Positions 27,448 to 36,328 of a stretch of 64,000 nucleotides of DNA are shown here, in pieces. The number at the start of each line of letters is the position of its first letter. Position 1 is the first letter of the stretch. The notes under the pieces were generated by a model. It saw only the letters and a list, made by a program, of their open reading frames with translations. It was not told where the DNA came from and made no database searches. Source of the DNA: Massilia sp. ZL223 (GTDB taxonomy: Bacteria; Pseudomonadota; Gammaproteobacteria; Burkholderiales; Burkholderiaceae_D); the NCBI RefSeq assembly GCF_018119395.1, contig NZ_JAGPWD010000002.1, positions 212,724 to 276,723 of the forward strand, read 5' to 3'. The position numbers were made by a program, and so were the translations under genes.

Positions 27448-29427
27448 CTAGAGCAGCCGGGCCTCGGCCCGGCTGACCGATTCTCCCTCGCCGCGCAGCA
27501 CCACCACATCGCCCGCGTCCAGCACCGTCTCCGGGCCCGCGTCGAGCTTTTGTCCTTCGCGCCGCAGGGCCGTCACCTCCGCACCCACTTCATCCAGGCG
27601 CAGTTCGGCCAGGGTCTTGCCGACCGCCGCCGCGCCTTCGGGCAGGGTCACCGAATGGAGGCGCACATAGGTGTGCTCCGGATCGTCCGTGATGTCGCCC
27701 GCGCCGTGGAAGTAGCCGCGCAGCGCCGCATAACGCTCGTCGCGCGCGGCCTGCACCCGGTGCACCACGCGCCGCAGCGGCACGCCCAGCATCACCAGCG
27801 CGTGCGAGGCCAGCATCAGGCTGCTCTCCAGCGCTTCCGGCACCACTTCGGTGGCGCCCGCGGCCTTGAGCATGTCGAGGTCGCTGTCGTCGTGGCTGCG
27901 CACGATCACCGGCAGATTGGGCGCCAGCTCGTGCGCCAGGTGCAGCAGCTTGATCGCCAGGCGGGTGTCGGCGAAGGTGATCACCAGCGCACTGGCGCGG
28001 TTGATGCCGGCTGCAATCAGGGCTTCGCGGCGCGAGGCGTCGCCGTAGGAGACGTTGGCGCCGGCGGCGCGCGCTTCCTGCACCCGCTCCGGGTCCAGGT
28101 CGAGCGCATACCAGGGCAGCTTTTCCTCGCTCAGCAGGGTCGCCAGGCTCTGGCCGCTGCGCCCGAAACCGGCGATGATCACGTGCTTCTGGGTCTTCAT
28201 GGTGCGCGTGGCGAGCTGGGTCAGGGCCAGCGACTGCATCATCCATTCGTTGGCCGCGATCTTCATCACGATCTTGTCCATGTTGGCGATCATGAAGGGC
28301 GCCGCCAGCATCGACAGCACCATCGAGGCCAGCACCAGCTGCATCAGGAAAGGATCGATCAGCTTCGAGTCCGAGGCCAGGTTGAGCAGCACGAAGCCGA
28401 ATTCGCCCGCCTGGGCCAGGGCCAGGCCGGTGCGCATCGAGACGCCGTCCGAGGAGCCGAACAGCTTGGCCAGGCCGGCGATCAGCGCGAACTTGAGCAG
28501 CACCGGCAGGACCAGGAGGGCCAGCACCAGCCACCAGTTGGCCAGCACCACCTTGAGGTCGAGCAGCATGCCGATGGTGATGAAGAACAGCCCGAGCAGC
28601 ACGTCGCGGAAGGGCTTGATGTCTTCTTCCACCTGGTGCTTGTACTGGGTCTCGGAGATCAGCATGCCGGCCACGAAGGCCCCCAGGGCCAGCGACAGGC
28701 CGGCCTGCTCGGTGATCCAGGCTCCGCCCAGGGTCACCAGCAGCAGGTTGAGCATGAACAGCTCCTGCGAGCGGCGCTTGGCCACCACCGTGAACCAGCG
28801 CCGCATCAGCTTCTGGCCGAAGAACAGCAGCAGGGCCAGCACCGCGGCCGCCTTCAGGGCCGCCAGGCCGAGCGTGGCCGGCAGGTCTTCCGGGTTGCGC
28901 GCCAGCGAAGGAATCAGGATCAGCAGCGGCACCACCGCCAGGTCCTGGAACAGCAGGATGCCGATGATGCGGCGCCCGTGCTCGCTCTCCAGCTCGAGCC
29001 GCTCGGTGATCAGCTTGACCACGATCGCGGTCGAGGACATCGCCAGCGCCCCGCCCAGCGCGAAGGCGGCCTGCCAGCTGATGTTCAGCTGCGGCGTCAG
29101 CATCGCGATGAGTTGTCCGAACAGCATCGTGGCGACGATTGTCAATACGACTTGCGCCATGCCCAGCCCGAATACGATGCGCCGCATCGCCTTGAGCTGG
29201 GCCAGGGAGAACTCCAGGCCGATCGAAAACATCAGGAACACGACCCCGAATTCGGCCAGGGCGTGGGTGGCGGGGCTGTCGTCGGCCAGGGCCAGGGCAT
29301 GGGGGCCGATCAGGACGCCGACGGCGAGGTAGCCGAGCATCGGCGGCAGGTGCAGCATGCGGAAGGCAACCACGCCGAGCACGGCGCAGCCCAGCAGGAG
29401 CAGGGTCAGTTCAAGTCCAGAATGCAT
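27448..29427 (-). CDS. Kef-type monovalent cation:proton antiporter (CPA2) with TrkA domains
   Basis: 659 residues: about 12 transmembrane helices (1-385) of the CPA2 exchanger family, then a TrkA-N/RCK domain with the nucleotide-binding GFGRSGQSL (about 415-530) and a TrkA-C domain (about 575-655). Such proteins exchange K+ or Na+ for H+ and are gated by nucleotide or glutathione adducts. It is divergent from kdsD, the usual position of a kefB/kefC-like gene beside the kds-lpt-rpoN cluster in Burkholderiales. Confidence 0.92.
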   Translation of the reverse strand: MHSGLELTLLLLGCAVLGVVAFRMLHLPPMLGYLAVGVLIGPHALALADDSPATHALAEFGVVFLMFSIGLEFSLAQLKAMRRIVFGLGMAQVVLTIVATMLFGQLIAMLTPQLNISWQAAFALGGALAMSSTAIVVKLITERLELESEHGRRIIGILLFQDLAVVPLLILIPSLARNPEDLPATLGLAALKAAAVLALLLFFGQKLMRRWFTVVAKRRSQELFMLNLLLVTLGGAWITEQAGLSLALGAFVAGMLISETQYKHQVEEDIKPFRDVLLGLFFITIGMLLDLKVVLANWWLVLALLVLPVLLKFALIAGLAKLFGSSDGVSMRTGLALAQAGEFGFVLLNLASDSKLIDPFLMQLVLASMVLSMLAAPFMIANMDKIVMKIAANEWMMQSLALTQLATRTMKTQKHVIIAGFGRSGQSLATLLSEEKLPWYALDLDPERVQEARAAGANVSYGDASRREALIAAGINRASALVITFADTRLAIKLLHLAHELAPNLPVIVRSHDDSDLDMLKAAGATEVVPEALESSLMLASHALVMLGVPLRRVVHRVQAARDERYAALRGYFHGAGDITDDPEHTYVRLHSVTLPEGAAAVGKTLAELRLDEVGAEVTALRREGQKLDAGPETVLDAGDVVVLRGEGESVSRAEARLL

Positions 29428-29503
29428 GCCCCGTTCCGGTCGGTGTTGTTGTTTGTTATGACTGGCAAGTTTTTTGCTTTCCCAATTCGTTTATACTTCC
29501 GGT

Positions 29504-30526
29504 ATGAGTTTAACCGATGAAAAAACAATGCTGAAAAGTTTTGACGAGAGCCAGGCCCGCCGCGTGCTGGAGCTGGGGCGCGAGACCCTCGCCATCGAGG
29601 CCGACGCGATCCGCGCGCTGCATGCGCGCCTGGGCGACGACGACAGTTTCGTGCGCGCCGCCGACCTGCTGTACGCCTGCAAGGGCAGGGTAGTGGTGTC
29701 CGGCATGGGCAAGTCCGGCCACATCGGCCGCAAGATCGCCGCCACCCTGGCATCGACCGGCACCCCGGCGATGTTCGTCCACCCCGGCGAAGCCGCGCAC
29801 GGCGACCTGGGCATGGTCACGCCGAACGACATCTTCATCGCCATCTCGAATTCGGGCGAGTCGAGCGAGCTGCTCGACATCCTGCCGGCCGTCAAGCGCA
29901 TGGGCACGCACGTGATCGCCATGACCGGCAAGCCGGCCTCGCGCCTGGCGCAGCTGGCCGAGATCCACCTGAACATCGCGGTGGACAAGGAAGCCTGCCC
30001 CCTGAACCTGGCCCCGACCACCAGCACCACCGTGACGCTCGCCATGGGCGACGCGCTGGCGGTGGCGCTGCTCGACGCGCGCGGCTTCCGCGAGGAAGAC
30101 TTCGCGCTGTCGCACCCGGGCGGGGCCCTCGGCCGCCGTCTCCTGACCCACGTGCGCGACGTGATGCGCAGCGGCGCGGCGATCCCCGCCGTGGCGCCGG
30201 AAGTCCCGCTGGCCAAGGCCCTGCTCGAGATCACCCAGAAGGGCATGGGCATGACCGCCGTGGTCGACGCCGACAAGCGCCCGATCGGCGTGTTCACCGA
30301 CGGCGACCTGCGCCGCCTGATCGAGCGCATGCACGACTTCTCCAACCTGACCATCCGCGACGTCATGCACGCCAACCCGCGCCGCGTGCATCCGGACCAG
30401 CTGGCCGTGGACGCGGTCGCCGTGATGGAAGAATTCCGCATCAACCAGATGCTGGTGGTGGACGAGGACGACCGCCTGGTCGGCGCCCTGCACATCCACG
30501 ACCTGACCCGCGCCAAGGTGATCTGA
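29504..30526 (+). CDS. kdsD: D-arabinose 5-phosphate isomerase
   Basis: About 340 residues: an N-terminal SIS (sugar isomerase) domain with SGMGKSGHIG and ISNSGESSE, and two C-terminal CBS domains (about 215-335). It converts ribulose 5-phosphate to arabinose 5-phosphate, the first step of Kdo synthesis. The start at 29504 is preferred; an internal ATG at 29528 (MLKSFDESQ) is possible. TATACT at 29492-29497 is only a few bases upstream and would give a near-leaderless mRNA, favouring the downstream ATG if it is a real -10 box. Stop overlaps kdsC (TGATG). Confidence 0.95.
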   Translation: MSLTDEKTMLKSFDESQARRVLELGRETLAIEADAIRALHARLGDDDSFVRAADLLYACKGRVVVSGMGKSGHIGRKIAATLASTGTPAMFVHPGEAAHGDLGMVTPNDIFIAISNSGESSELLDILPAVKRMGTHVIAMTGKPASRLAQLAEIHLNIAVDKEACPLNLAPTTSTTVTLAMGDALAVALLDARGFREEDFALSHPGGALGRRLLTHVRDVMRSGAAIPAVAPEVPLAKALLEITQKGMGMTAVVDADKRPIGVFTDGDLRRLIERMHDFSNLTIRDVMHANPRRVHPDQLAVDAVAVMEEFRINQMLVVDEDDRLVGALHIHDLTRAKVI

Positions 30527-31056
30527 TGCTGCCGCTCGCACACATGGAACGCGCCAAGCGCGTGAAGGTCATGATCTTCGACGTCGACGGCGTGCTCACC
30601 GACGGCAGCCTCACCTACGGCCCGGACGGCGAAGTCACCAAGACCTTCAACGTGCTCGACGGCCTGGGCATCCAGCTGCTGAACAAGACCGGCGTGCAGA
30701 CCGCCATCATCAGCGCGCGCAATTCGCCGATCGTGGTCAAGCGCGCCGCCGACCTGGGCATCACCCACGTGTGGCAGGGCTTCCACGACAAGCGCATCGG
30801 CTTCGCCGAGCTGCTCGCGAAAACCGGCGTGACGCCGGAGGAATGCGGCTACATCGGCGACGACGTGATCGACCTGCCGCTGTTCACGCGCGTGGGCTTC
30901 GCCGTCACCGTGCCCTCGGGCCATCCGGAAGTCCAGCACCGCGCCCACTACGTGACGCGCAACGCGGGCGGCCGCGGCGCCGTGCGCGAAGTGTGCGACC
31001 TGGTGATGCGCGCCCAGGGCACCTACGAACAGGCGCTCGCGCCTTACTTCGCCTGA
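30526..31056 (+). CDS. kdsC: 3-deoxy-D-manno-octulosonate 8-phosphate phosphatase
   Basis: KdsC, 176 residues, is an HAD-family phosphatase without a cap domain that removes phosphate from Kdo-8-P. The nucleophile motif is IFDVDGVLTDG, and the C-terminal metal Asp lies in GYIGDDVIDLP. The start overlaps the kdsD stop. It is part of the kdsD-kdsC-lptC-lptA-lptB-rpoN run that supplies the outer-membrane LPS pathway. Confidence 0.96.
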   Translation: MLPLAHMERAKRVKVMIFDVDGVLTDGSLTYGPDGEVTKTFNVLDGLGIQLLNKTGVQTAIISARNSPIVVKRAADLGITHVWQGFHDKRIGFAELLAKTGVTPEECGYIGDDVIDLPLFTRVGFAVTVPSGHPEVQHRAHYVTRNAGGRGAVREVCDLVMRAQGTYEQALAPYFA

Positions 31057-31070
31057 TTCACCGACGCGCC

Positions 31071-31682
31071 ATGGCCGCCTACCTCACCAACAAGCGCACC
31101 GCGCACCGCTGGAAGCTGCTGACGATCATGATGATCGCGGTGTTCTGCGCCTTCGGCAGCTTCTGGCTGCTGCAGGCCTTCGACGGCGACGACACGAATG
31201 CGCGCCTGGGCGGGCCGCCGACCGAACCCGACTACATCGTCGAGAACTTCTCCTTCGTGCGCATGACCGAAGGCGGCCAGCCGAGCTACCTGGTGTCGGG
31301 CAAGCGCCTGACCCACATCCCCGAGGGCGACGTCTCGACCGTGGTGCAGCCGGTGCTGCGCGGCGTCGAGCCGGGCCGCCCGGCCATGACCGTCACCGCC
31401 GACAGCGCGCGCATCTACCACCAGGAGCATCGCGTCGACATGCTCGGCAACGTCGACCTGCAGCGCCCGCGCACGGCCACCTCGGAAGCGCTGCGCGTGC
31501 GCACCCAGTCCCTGACCGCCTTGCCCGACGAAGAAATCCTCAAGACCGATCAGCCGATCGAGATGCAGCTGGGCGCCTCCAGCGTGCGCGGCACCGGCAT
31601 GGTGGCCAACAACGCGACCCAGAAGATGCACATCGCCAGCCGCGGCCAGATCGTCTATCCGCCGCGCGGCGCCCGACAATGA
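31071..31682 (+). CDS. lptC: LPS export system protein LptC
   Basis: 203 residues: one N-terminal transmembrane anchor (about 15-35) and a periplasmic beta-jellyroll that receives LPS from LptB2FG and hands it to Lpt[13 protein letters not shown] and the repeated short strands fit the family. It starts 14 bases after kdsC, and its stop overlaps an in-frame ATG of lptA. Confidence 0.93.
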   Translation: MAAYLTNKRTAHRWKLLTIMMIAVFCAFGSFWLLQAFDGDDTNARLGGPPTEPDYIVENFSFVRMTEGGQPSYLVSGKRLTHIPEGDVSTVVQPVLRGVEPGRPAMTVTADSARIYHQEHRVDMLGNVDLQRPRTATSEALRVRTQSLTALPDEEILKTDQPIEMQLGASSVRGTGMVANNATQKMHIASRGQIVYPPRGARQ

Positions 31683-31714
31683 AGGCGCCGCGTCAACCCA
31701 GGACCCAGCACACC

Positions 31715-32281
31715 ATGAAGAAACTATTCGCTGCCGTTTGCCTTTCCCTGCTGTCGCTCACGGCCTTCGCCGAGCGCGCCGACTCGCTCAAGCAGGCCGT
31801 CATCAACTTCGATTCGCTCGACGTCGACGAAGTCACCCAGACCCGCATCCTGACCGGCAACGTGGTCGTCACCCGCGGCACCCTGGTGCTCAAGTCGGAC
31901 CGCGCGCTGGTGAAGGAAACCCCGGAAGGCTACATGAGCGTGACCCTGACCGCGAACCCGGGCAAGGTCGCCACCTTCCGCCAGAAGCGCGACGGCGGCC
32001 CCGACCTGTGGGTCGAAGGCCAGGCCCAGCGCATCGAATACGACGAGCGCTCCGAGATGGTCAAGCTGTTCGCCGACGCCGTGGTCAAGGAGCTGGAAAG
32101 CAAGCGCGTGACCAACGAGATCATCGCCCCCTTCATCTCCTACGACAACCGCAAGGAAGTGGCCAGCGTGCGCAACGACGCCAGCGGCCAGAGCAAGGTG
32201 GGTGGCGGCCGCGGCACCCTGATCCTGTCGCCCAAGCGCACCACCGCTCCGGCGGCGCCGGCTCCGGCAGGGAAGCCCTGA
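31715..32281 (+). CDS. lptA: LPS transport periplasmic protein LptA
   Basis: About 188 residues. The signal peptide [19 protein letters not shown] is followed by the OstA-like jellyroll (about 25-150), including [20 protein letters not shown], and a Pro/Ala tail. LptA forms the periplasmic LPS bridge. The start at 31715 has AGGA upstream and places the signal peptide at the N-terminus; ATG 31679, overlapping the lptC stop, would add 12 residues. Its stop overlaps the lptB ATG (TGATGG). Confidence 0.93.
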   Translation: MKKLFAAVCLSLLSLTAFAERADSLKQAVINFDSLDVDEVTQTRILTGNVVVTRGTLVLKSDRALVKETPEGYMSVTLTANPGKVATFRQKRDGGPDLWVEGQAQRIEYDERSEMVKLFADAVVKELESKRVTNEIIAPFISYDNRKEVASVRNDASGQSKVGGGRGTLILSPKRTTAPAAPAPAGKP

Positions 32282-33036
32282 TGGAGGCGCGCGACAGCGG
32301 CAGCACCCTGATCGTCAAGGGCCTGCAGAAAAGCTACGGCAAGCGCCTGGTGGTGCGCGACGTCTCGCTCCAGGTCGAGTGCGGCGAAGTGGTCGGCCTG
32401 CTGGGCCCGAACGGCGCCGGCAAGACCACGTCCTTCTACATGATCGTCGGCCTGGTGCCCTCGGACGCCGGCTCGATCGACATCAACGGCACCGATATCT
32501 CGAGCCTGCCGATCCACCGGCGCGCGGTGCTGGGCCTGTCCTACCTGCCGCAGGAAGCCTCGGTGTTCCGCAAGCTCACCGTCGAGGAGAACATCCGCGC
32601 TGTGCTGGAACTGCAGCAGGTCGATGGCCGGCCGCTGGGCAAGGACGAGATCAGCGAGCGCCTCGACACCCTGCTGGCCGAGCTGCAGATCGAGAAGCTG
32701 CGCGAGAACCCGGCCATGTCGCTGTCGGGCGGCGAACGGCGCCGGGTGGAGATCGCGCGCGCGCTGGCGACCAACCCGCGCTTCGTGCTGCTCGACGAGC
32801 CCTTCGCCGGCGTGGATCCGATCGCGGTGATCGAGATCCAGCGCATCGTGCGCTTCCTGAAGGAGCGCAAGATCGGCGTGCTCATCACCGACCACAATGT
32901 CCGCGAGACGCTCGGCATCTGCGACCGCGCCTACATCATCAACCAGGGCGCGGTGCTGGCCTCGGGCCGGCCGGATGATATTATCGCCAACGAATCCGTG
33001 CGCCGCGTCTATCTGGGTGAACACTTCCGCATGTAG
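32281..33036 (+). CDS. lptB: LPS export ABC transporter ATPase LptB
   Basis: A 251-residue ABC ATPase: Walker [11 protein letters not shown]-loop in [11 protein letters not shown], signature LSGGERRR, Walker [12 protein letters not shown] and H-loop ITDHNV. The [17 protein letters not shown] segment is the LptB-specific hallmark. It powers LPS extraction through LptFG, which are encoded elsewhere. It is followed 2 bases later by rpoN, an order conserved across Proteobacteria. Confidence 0.97.
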   Translation: MEARDSGSTLIVKGLQKSYGKRLVVRDVSLQVECGEVVGLLGPNGAGKTTSFYMIVGLVPSDAGSIDINGTDISSLPIHRRAVLGLSYLPQEASVFRKLTVEENIRAVLELQQVDGRPLGKDEISERLDTLLAELQIEKLRENPAMSLSGGERRRVEIARALATNPRFVLLDEPFAGVDPIAVIEIQRIVRFLKERKIGVLITDHNVRETLGICDRAYIINQGAVLASGRPDDIIANESVRRVYLGEHFRM

Positions 33037-33038
33037 AC

Positions 33039-34523
33039 ATGAAACAGTCCCTGCAACTCCGCACATCGCAGCATCTTGCACTGACGCCGCAACTCCAGCA
33101 GTCGATCCGGCTGCTGCAGCTGTCCACGCTCGAGCTGCACCAGGAGATCGAGCAGATCCTGTCCGACAATCCCCTGCTCGAGCGGCTCGACGACCCGCTC
33201 GACCGTTCGGTGCGCCTGCTGGCCGACGGCGCCATCAATAACGCGCCCGCCACTGGCGAAGCGCCCGCCGCTCCCGCGCAGGAAGGCGAGGGCGCGTCGG
33301 AGGCCTCCGCCGCCTCGGGCGAGAACGGCGAAGGCTTCGAAGGCGGCGACGGCGAGCGCGACGCGCCGGACGCCGACTGGGGTTCGGGCGGCGGCGCGGG
33401 CGGGGGCGAGGACGAAGACGGCCGCCCGCAGCTGGAAGCAAGTTCCGTCACCTTGCGCGAGCACCTGATGGAGCAGATCCGTGTCACCGGCTGTTCCGCG
33501 CGCGACCGCGCGCTGGCCGAGCTGGTCATCGACGCGCTGGACGACAACGGCTACCTGGAAGAACCGCTGGACGAGATCCATGCGCGCCTGCCGGAAGAGC
33601 TCGAGATCGAGATGGACGAGCTGCGCTGCGCGCTGGCGCTGGTGCAGAGCCTGGACCCGGTGGGCGTGGGCGCGCGCAGCGCGGGCGAATGCCTGGCGCT
33701 GCAGATCCGCCGTATGCAGGGCGTGCCCCTGGTGACGCGCCGCCTGGCGCTGAAGATCGTCGAAGGCTACCTGAGCTGGTTCGCCCAGCGCGAGTACAGC
33801 AAGCTCAAGAAGGCGCTGGATTGCGACGACGAAGACTTGCGCGAGGTGCAAGCCGTGGTGCGCCAGTGCAATCCTCATCCGGGCGCGGCCTTCGCCTCGA
33901 ACGTGTCAGACTACGTGGTACCGGATGTGATCGTGCGCCGCGCCAAGAACGGCTGGGCCGTGATGCTGAACCCGGACGTGATGCCGCGCCTGCGGGTGAA
34001 CAGCCTGTATGCGTCGCTGATGAAGCAGGGCAAGTGCGAAGGGCAGATGAACGCCCAGCTGCAGGAAGCGAAATGGCTGATCAAGAATATGCGTCAGCGT
34101 TTCGATACGATTTTGCGTGTGGCAGAGGCGATTGTGGAGCGCCAGAAGAACTTTTTCTCCCACGGCGCGGTTGCGATGCGTCCCCTTGTTTTACGTGAGA
34201 TTGCTGATACACTAGGCCTACACGAAAGCACAATTTCTCGTGTTACAACGCAGAAGTACATGCTGACCCCGCACGGCATGTTCGAGTTGAAATACTTCTT
34301 CGGAAGCCACGTCGCCACCGAAGCGGGGGGAGAAGCCTCCTCGACGGCGATCCGCGCTCTCATTGCGCAATTGACAGGAGCAGAAGACCCTAAGAATCCT
34401 TTATCCGATAGCAAGATCGCGGAGATGCTCGGGGAACAAGGCATGGTCATTGCGCGCAGGACGGTCGCCAAATACCGAGAAGCGCTCAAGATCCCTCCCG
34501 TCAGCCTCCGCAAAGCCTTGTAA
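33039..34523 (+). CDS. rpoN: RNA polymerase sigma-54 factor
   Basis: Sigma-54, 494 residues. The glutamine-rich activator-interacting region I ([24 protein letters not shown]) is at 1-50, an acidic low-complexity region II follows (about 60-130, EAP/Gly/Asp/Glu), then the core-binding domain, the HTH, and the RpoN box [10 protein letters not shown] near the C-terminus that reads the -24 element. The acidic linker is longer than in E. coli RpoN. It begins 2 bases after lptB. Confidence 0.97.
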   Translation: MKQSLQLRTSQHLALTPQLQQSIRLLQLSTLELHQEIEQILSDNPLLERLDDPLDRSVRLLADGAINNAPATGEAPAAPAQEGEGASEASAASGENGEGFEGGDGERDAPDADWGSGGGAGGGEDEDGRPQLEASSVTLREHLMEQIRVTGCSARDRALAELVIDALDDNGYLEEPLDEIHARLPEELEIEMDELRCALALVQSLDPVGVGARSAGECLALQIRRMQGVPLVTRRLALKIVEGYLSWFAQREYSKLKKALDCDDEDLREVQAVVRQCNPHPGAAFASNVSDYVVPDVIVRRAKNGWAVMLNPDVMPRLRVNSLYASLMKQGKCEGQMNAQLQEAKWLIKNMRQRFDTILRVAEAIVERQKNFFSHGAVAMRPLVLREIADTLGLHESTISRVTTQKYMLTPHGMFELKYFFGSHVATEAGGEASSTAIRALIAQLTGAEDPKNPLSDSKIAEMLGEQGMVIARRTVAKYREALKIPPVSLRKAL

Positions 34524-34579
34524 CAGCGCTGCCCACTCCTGCCTTGTGCCTGGGCGGCGCGCTTTTCAAAGGAGTGTGT

Positions 34580-34939
34580 ATGAACCTCACAATCAGTGGC
34601 CACCATCTCGAAGTGACTCCCGCTATCCGTGAATACGTTCAGAATAAGCTCGAGCGCATCATCAGGCATTTCGATCAAGTGATCGATACCCATGTCTTCC
34701 TCGCCGTCGACAACCTCACTGAAAAAGAAAAAAGGCAAAAAGCGGAGATTAACGTCCAGGTGTCCGGGAAGACCCTGCACGTGGCGAGTGTCGCCCAAGA
34801 CCTGTATGCCGCGATCGACACGCTGATGGACAAGCTGGATCGGCAGGTTCTGAAACACAAGCAGATGTTGAAAGACCATAACCACCAGGCGATCAAACGC
34901 CTGCCGGATCAAGGCAGCGAAGAAGCCGCTGCGGCCTGA
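34580..34939 (+). CDS. hpf: Ribosome hibernation promoting factor (short form)
   Basis: HPF, 119 residues, binds the 30S decoding centre and stabilises inactive 100S ribosomes. MNLTISGHHLEVTPAIREYV and the beta-alpha-beta fold are typical of the short HPF/YhbH type. The start has AAAGGAG 6 bases upstream. It is 56 bases after rpoN. In most Proteobacteria ptsN and rapZ follow directly; here a terminator and an accessory block intervene. Confidence 0.95.
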   Translation: MNLTISGHHLEVTPAIREYVQNKLERIIRHFDQVIDTHVFLAVDNLTEKEKRQKAEINVQVSGKTLHVASVAQDLYAAIDTLMDKLDRQVLKHKQMLKDHNHQAIKRLPDQGSEEAAAA

Positions 34940-34961
34940 CAGGCAGCAGGGCATACCAGCT

Positions 34962-34988
34962 AAGGGCGTCTGAGGGGGCGCCCTTTTT
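34962..34988 (+). terminator. Terminator after hpf
   Basis: Stem AAGGGCG / CGCCCTT with a 10-base loop and five T. It closes the kds-lpt-rpoN-hpf transcript at the border of the accessory block. Confidence 0.88.
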
Positions 34989-35019
34989 GCATCCAGCCTT
35001 TCCTTTGCCGCATTCCTCC

Positions 35020-36285
35020 CTAGCGAGCGGCGACGCTCCCGAGCTGCCTGGGCGCAGCGCCCGGGTCGGCTACCAATGTCCACAGGAAACAAGAGATCAG
35101 CAGGGCCGTGCCGGAGATCAGGAACAATGTGTGGGCGCCGGCGCCTTTCGCGAGAAGAAAGCCGACCTGGGTGGTGGCCAGCTGCGGGATCACGACCGAC
35201 AGGTTGAAGATGCCCATGAAGAAGCCCATGCGCTGGCGGTCGATTTTTTCGCTCATGATGGCGAACGGCAGGCTGATGACGGCGCCCCAGCCGATGCCGG
35301 CGACCGCCATCAGCACGTACAGCGAGGCCTGGCTGCGCGCGAACAAGGCGATGGCGAGACAGGCGCCGGCCATGAGGGCCAGGCAGGCGGCATGCACCCT
35401 GACACGCCCGAACCTGCCCGATGCGCGCGGGAGCGCCAGCGCCGGCACGATGAAGCCGACGACGTTCATGATGGCGAAGGAGACGGCAACGACCTTTCCG
35501 GATGCGGCCGCTCCCGCGGCGGCCGCGGGAACGAGATAGGCCTGCACGAAGGCGATCAGGTAGACGAAGATCGCCTGGATTCCGAACCACGCGAACCCAT
35601 GGGCGATCCAGATCTTCCATAGTTCCGGCCACTCGGTGCCGGTGGAGACGCTCGCATGCGCTGTTTCCGTTTTCGCGAGCACAGGCGCTTCCTTCACGAA
35701 CAGCGTGGCGCAGGCGAACACCAGGACGATCAGGCAGCCGGCCTGGATCAGCGTCTCGTTGCCGATGAAAGCGCCGATCAGGTAGGCGACCACTCCCCAG
35801 AATCCCGACATGGCCTGCATCCACGAGAATCCCCGGGTCCGGGATTCGCCCTCCGGCGTCAGGTCCGCGATCAGGGCGCGCGCCGGATTCAGGCCGATAT
35901 TGATGGACAAGTCGAGCGCCAGGGCGACGGCGCCGGCGACGATCACCAGGTCGGCGATGCCCAGGGCGCCGGCCAGCTTGTCGATCTTCGTCAGCAGATA
36001 GAGCGAGAGGGAGGAGGTGATGCCGGCGAGCAGGATGAACGGACGGCGGCGTCCGCCCCACAGCCAGGTCCTGTCGCTGGACAAGCCGACCAGCACCTGC
36101 CCGAGCATGCCGGCTACCGGGCCGGCGGCCCAGACGATCCCGATCTCGTGGATGGCGAGGTGGTATCTGGTGCTGAGCAGCCAGCTGAGCGCCGAGATCT
36201 GGACGCACAAGGCGAAACCCATGGCGGTGGCGGGCAGGCTGTTGAGGACGAGGCTGGCCTTCGAGGCAGGGGAGGGCTTGTTCAT
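35020..36285 (-). CDS. MFS transporter, SLC45/sucrose-permease-like
   Basis: 421 residues with about 12 transmembrane segments. The loop between TM2 and TM3 reads SSDRTWLWGGRRRPFI, the signature of sucrose/SLC45-type sugar-proton symporters (GPH-related). Substrate unknown. It starts 43 bases after the C39 exporter gene on the same strand, so it may be the last gene of the peptide operon, where it could import a sugar or export a small molecule. It may also be an unrelated passenger. Confidence 0.82.
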   Translation of the reverse strand: MNKPSPASKASLVLNSLPATAMGFALCVQISALSWLLSTRYHLAIHEIGIVWAAGPVAGMLGQVLVGLSSDRTWLWGGRRRPFILLAGITSSLSLYLLTKIDKLAGALGIADLVIVAGAVALALDLSINIGLNPARALIADLTPEGESRTRGFSWMQAMSGFWGVVAYLIGAFIGNETLIQAGCLIVLVFACATLFVKEAPVLAKTETAHASVSTGTEWPELWKIWIAHGFAWFGIQAIFVYLIAFVQAYLVPAAAAGAAASGKVVAVSFAIMNVVGFIVPALALPRASGRFGRVRVHAACLALMAGACLAIALFARSQASLYVLMAVAGIGWGAVISLPFAIMSEKIDRQRMGFFMGIFNLSVVIPQLATTQVGFLLAKGAGAHTLFLISGTALLISCFLWTLVADPGAAPRQLGSVAAR

Positions 36286-36328
36286 GCGAGGGGAGTCTTG
36301 AAAGTCTGTCTTGCGCAGGCCATGCGGC

